A stretch of DNA of 41,000 bases from positions 150,263 through 191,262 of the forward strand of contig NW_003151762.1 of the NCBI RefSeq assembly GCF_000003605.2, given 5' to 3'. This document shows, piece after piece, positions 24,101 to 30,100 of this stretch (its first letter is position 1; each line of letters starts with the position of its first letter). Made by a program: the position numbers and the translations under genes. The notes under the pieces were generated by a model that saw nothing but the letters and a program-made list of their open reading frames with translations, had not been told where the DNA came from and searched no databases. The DNA comes from Saccoglossus kowalevskii (lineage: Eukaryota; Hemichordata; Enteropneusta; Harrimaniidae).

Positions 24101-27100
24101 ATTTCCACGTGCTTACATTACATATGAATTTATTACAATCTCGTTTTATCTGGTCCATTTTCCCTTGTTGGCACTTAATGGCACATTATATGTTTAACTC
24201 GCCTCGTCATCTATTTTAAAATAAGTTTTTTGTGTGTGTCCTGCATTAGTTACGTATATATTGTGCGTACTAATAAATATATCAATATTTCCAATATTAA
24301 TAAAACTGTTGAGTTGAGCTCATTTTATGATCATCATATTTTGACACGTGTATAATCTTGTTTTATTTACACGCGTTTACCAAGCATTTGACATTGTATG
24401 TGATATATGTTTTTTTGCTACACATACACCTTTTCCCACTGCCCTACTTAAAATATCAAAACATGGCGATGCAGTTCAAGAGAGAACTAAAAAGTTAAAA
24501 CAATTTTTAAAAAATATAGAAGCAATTTTAAATTGACCATCTTTTGTATCAAACATAATTACCATGCTTTACTCTATTTCAATAGCCATAAAACCTTACA
24601 TTCCTCATGCAGACAAATGCCTTGTTGTTTAAAATGTCTGCAACTATGCATTTCTAAAGAGAATCAATTAAGGGGGTCCATTTTGGAGCGTGAATACACG
24701 TATCCATGGTTACACTGAATGTCACAGAATTTTCACAGAAAAAACAATTTCCGTAGTGCCCACTTCAATAACAAAGGCAAATTATGATTGAAAAGTGTAT
24801 AAATAGTTGCATCTTCTCCCTACAATCACTGTTCAATTAAAGTGACCACTCGATAATCCTCACTTAATTTATAATTCCCGCTTGGCAATACGTTTTAACA
24901 TCGATAACCACTCTCTCCCATCATTCTCTTTAGACCGTGGCAGTGAACATAAGGATTTGTAGTTCAACACACAAATGTACACTTACATGAATTGTATTGA
25001 ACCAACGTTCGTAGATGGCGCTAGCCACGCGAACACCACAGTATTTGGTTTAGTGTTTGAATTCGAATGAGTGACAGAATCGGCAGTGGTGACACAATCA
25101 ATCGTCATGGTATCGGTGGGTGGGCTTAACCACGTCCCTATGGGGGTGGAAGACCCTATCACACGAGCTTGTAAGAGTATGCCAGCAAACCCATTTCCAC
25201 CACTGACAGTCACTGAAACAAAACAAATATTCAAATTGTGAATTAAATAAAATGGGTGTTTATTTGTAATAACTACTTTACATTCGCTGTGGTTGTGTGT
25301 GAAAGATCAAATGTCAGTTACACACATCCAACCAACGCAGGTTCCGGACATTCACAACGTATATCACTGCAAACAAATGCATATTAATTTGATTACTTTG
25401 CCATATAGGACTTCTCATTCGTTCAATATAATACCATGCGCCGCATTCTTATTGGCCGATCAATACCACATGTAGCACTGTTTTCGGAGGATAACATGTC
25501 AGTGCTTGAGGTCAATGCACGAACATAGGAACAAGATTGTGTGTTCGGTTCATCAACATTATTTACCCAAGTGATTTACATTTACTTTCCATTATTGAGC
25601 ACATTCCTTACACTTAATTTCATTTATTTATTAACACATGACACCCCCCGGAGGGGATGAAAAGGGTTACAAATCAGATATTAGTGTCATGAATTTGTTT
25701 TTGCGTATCTGTTGACCGACTTAATTAGTTGATTATTAGCTGAATTGCTGTGTTATGTCTGTCATCGTTTAGGCCTATTTGAAGTTTTGGACGGAACTTG
25801 GCTCAGTGATTTGGAACTAATTACGAGATATCCGTCGCGATTCTGACAGTTGGTATCCATAGTTATTAATGTAGTGAACGATTAATCAAAAGATATGACG
25901 TATTCAGTACTTAGTGTGATTGGCTTTATGATTGAAGGTTACGCCCTAGAGTCTTTTTACTGCATTGTAATTGGTTAGAGTTTTGAAAATGAATAAAGAG
26001 AGTTTGAGTTGGTCTTGGGGAGCACAGCACGATAGACGCGGTCGAGAGACGCAGTAGAGAGAGTGCAGTCCTGGAGAGTCTAGAAGAGGTCCTGGAGAGC
26101 CTTGGGGCGAGTGTTGACGCAGTCTAAGAGAGTCTTGGGGACTTTTCCCCAGGGCGCTGTGTCTTATAGAGTGCTCGATTGACCGACTAAGACGAGAGCT
26201 GAAACGTATTTCGTTGTGTGTGTCTTATTTGACTGTAAAGTATAAGTGACTTCCCCGATCCCGTACCTCAAGGGGACGCGATAGAGAGACGAGACGAGAT
26301 TCCCCCCTGACAAGTGTGGAGAACCCCCGGAGAGAAGAATTTCCCCCTGATATTAGTAAAAAAAATAACTACATGAAATATAAAGCATAAAGAAAAAAAA
26401 GATAAATTTGTATACAAGGAATGTGTTACTGGCTTAGTTTGTGTAGGTGCTGCTGTCTTGTATTAAAACAGTTTTTTAAATATTGCGCTAAAAGAATTGA
26501 CAGTTTCTCGTTACTTAGTAATGGTGTGAATTTATTTTCATTACTAAATTTGTCAAAATTTGTGTATACATTTAGCTACAATGTAAAGTTTTGACCTTAT
26601 TTCGTTGTAACGAGTACAATTTAAGTCAAAATGTTGTTCATCTTCAACATCTTTAGCCTTGTGTTTAAAATACTTTACAAAATTTTAAAAAATTACCTAA
26701 ACAACTTGAAAGTAGAAGGGTGTAATTTTGATCCAGATTTGTGCAAAGGTACAATAAGACTAGTATTTCAAAAATCATGGAATTTGCCAGACTTGAACAC
26801 TATGATAAAGTTTCTGAAGTGCGTCTCTCAGGTAATAAATGTCTTTTGCTGATGACTTTTTATTTTTTATTAGGCTAATTGCTATTTTAATTTCATTAAT
26901 TTCATCATTCAAAGATTCTGTATGGACTGCATCCACATTTTTCTCTAACATTTCTAAATGTGTTTTCATATTAGGGTGAACAGGGTTGTTTTTATTTTTT
27001 TAATTTCCCGACCTTGCCCTGTTATCCCGCAATGGACAGTGCGTCTTCATTTATTATGCATAACCGTATTACATTATTTTATCGTGACGTTCAATTATAG

Positions 27101-30100
27101 TTGCAGTACAATTAATAATTATAGATACCCAGTTTGACTTGTGACCTGTGTGTTATTGTACTCAGTTTGACCTTGTGACCTGCGTGTTATTGTACTCAGT
27201 TTGACCTTGTGACCCGAGTGTTATTGTACTCAGTTTGACTTGTGGCCCGAGTGTTATTGTACTTAGTTTGACCTTGTAGAAAGTGTATGGTTTAACCTAT
27301 TTAAATTAGTTCCATGTCACGTCATACATTTACATACGATTTGTGTACAAATAAGCTGACATGTCTGTGGTCTGTTTCGTTACACAAATGAATTGTACCA
27401 ATAATACATATTGTATGCGTCGATGTATTTTATTGTGATAGACTTATAACGCAAGTAAACATAGTAAATATTCCCGTACGATACACTTTTCTGTGCGCGT
27501 AAAATTATAGCTAATGAATAAAAAATGAAATCGAAATCACAGAATAAAAAGGTCGTTGTAGAGGGATGGGCGTATCGGGAATGTGTGACATCTGTGCTTA
27601 TCGCATTGTGGTTGCGCAATGAAGCCAGGAATATCAACCATTTCTATAAATAAGGTACATCAGGTGATATCTTTTTTATCACATGAACAATTCCAAGTGT
27701 CGAGATTTTACGGAACTACGCTTCATGTGCCAATTTTGCTGACGTGAACACACATTTGAAGTTACGGCCGCCGACGATTTTTGAAATAGGCAGAAATATT
27801 AAAAACTCTCCTTAACGATAATTTTATTTCAAAAATAACTCCAAGTCGTCATAAATTCTTATCACTGCACCAAGCGAGAATTTTTTTGTCTGAAATTATG
27901 ATATCGCAACGATAAATACGCTATCATCGCACGATTTGTTCGTAGTGTTCGACTACACACACATATATGGCGTTTAGCGAGCTTATTTAGAGGTCATGTG
28001 ATAAATCTGTTTATCGGTGAACGTTTCCTTCACGGTTCCATAGTGAGGCTGCTGTTTCCCTAAAACGACAATTCACTAGGGGTGATTTTGTTAATTGCAA
28101 ATGATTAGTAGTAATATTACTAATTCATATAAGAAACTAATTGGAGTTCAAATCATAAATCGTGCTCTGTACACTATAAATTGCCCTGAGATACAGATAC
28201 ATTATGACTTTGTAAAAATGAAAAGAGGTAAATAGTAAATTAAAATGGCATTACGCTGTGTTAAATATGCCGAAGTTAAAAGCTTTGGGAAAGACTAAAC
28301 AAAACTAAATTAAACTGATGATATTGAAGGCATAGCAATTAAAATAGGGAAACATTTAAATCTATGTTAGGCTTTCAAACATAAATCGTGTTGGCCAATG
28401 CAGTTCTGCTATAGTGCACAATGTGAAAGCAATCTGACCCGAAGTATTGAAGTTTATAATACTAGTGACAGAAAATTCTAGAATTATTAGGAAAAAAGAA
28501 GATTTGATTGTACATCTGCAGTCTAATTTGTTTACCCAATTAAAAAGTTGCCTAAGTGATGAAAAGTAGGCAATTCATAAGAGAGTTTCGTTGAAATGAG
28601 AAGCGGTTTTTGAAATATCGGAAGTAGCCTAATTTACGCACATTTGTTATTTATTATGCAAGGATTTCAACCCTAAAGTAATCGGGTCTTGTGCACCATG
28701 AAATCTCGTGAGTGATACCTATGGAACAGCTACAAAGTGTCTAATCCATGTAAATTAGATGATTATTATGCGCGGAATTAACCCACATGTATATTTTATA
28801 TTAGCAACGATGTACAATTATGTTTCACTGAAATCTGTTACGCGGTGGGACGGCTTAAATTTGTCTGAACTGGGTAATTAATATGCACGGATTATGATCC
28901 TTAACTAATCGAGAGAGTGGATTACCGATGGCCCTAGTTTCATGAGTATTAGTATGCACAGATTGTGCATTTCTCAGAGCATCAGCGTATCAAGTATTGT
29001 TGGAATTTTCTAAGTGGTTCTTAAGATACCGAAACGTTGCCTTGTTTATGTAAATTAATCATTTATTATGCAGGGATTTCAACCGTGAACTAATCTCATT
29101 TTGATACCTGTGGCAGAGCTTAAAATTGTCTATTATGTAAATCAAGTAATTAATATTATTGTAAGTACAGGTAATCAGGAATGTGTAATATCGAAGAGCA
29201 TCTATGTAGCAAGTTTCATTGAAATCCGATGAGCGGTTTTCGAGATACCAGTGGAACAGACTTGCACATACACAGGGCCACCATACACGTACATACAGGA
29301 CAACTGTAAAAAAGACTTCCCATTGTGTGCTTTGCACACAGCAGTCTCAAATAAATGCGTACAATTCGTAAATACATTGTATGATATATTGCTTGTACGC
29401 TGCTTGCGGCAAATTTAATTTCACTTTTCGTCTATTTATAAAAAATGAATAATTAGTGGGAGAGGGTTTCATGACCTTGTATGAGTCACCGATTACTACG
29501 CCTGTATGCAAATAATTTTATTACACAACTGTTTACACTGCAGAGACTTTTCTCCAACTACGTGAACTGGGCTTAGAAAACAACCCCGTGATTTTTGTCG
29601 AATGATGAATACAGTCACGTATTTTTGCAATTAGTGAATTGTGTATTGTTAGTTGGTGTGTACGACAGGCCTAACGTACATGTAACGTGTCCAGGCTACC
29701 CACTGCATTCATGACTTGTTTGGGGCGAGGACGATTATATCACTGTGATTATACAACAAGTTTCCGATGTCATAATTTTATTTTAAAACAACTAAGGTAA
29801 ATTCGGAACTATGAGAAAAAATCTATAGAAATGAATGTACTACAGACATCAAATTAACTGTGTACTTGAACTCCACATTCTTATACCGGTAATTCTAGAT
29901 TTGAACAACGAAATGGTTTCGAGCTGACTTGTTATTGTTCTTACTAGGTGTGGTTCCGTCACACACAGACTATTTGCAAACAACCAGAAACATATTAATT
30001 TTATATTTATAAATGTCACTACCACGACACCATCAAATTAGTCATCCCGGTAATCAAGCGTTTTTACAGCGTACATGGACATTATTTCGACTCGATAATG

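Noticed and set aside
26631..26969. 73- and 64-codon frames on opposite strands (one coiled-coil-like)
   Set aside because: AT-rich composition explains the Lys/Ile/Asn-rich content; no homology recognised and no splice context.
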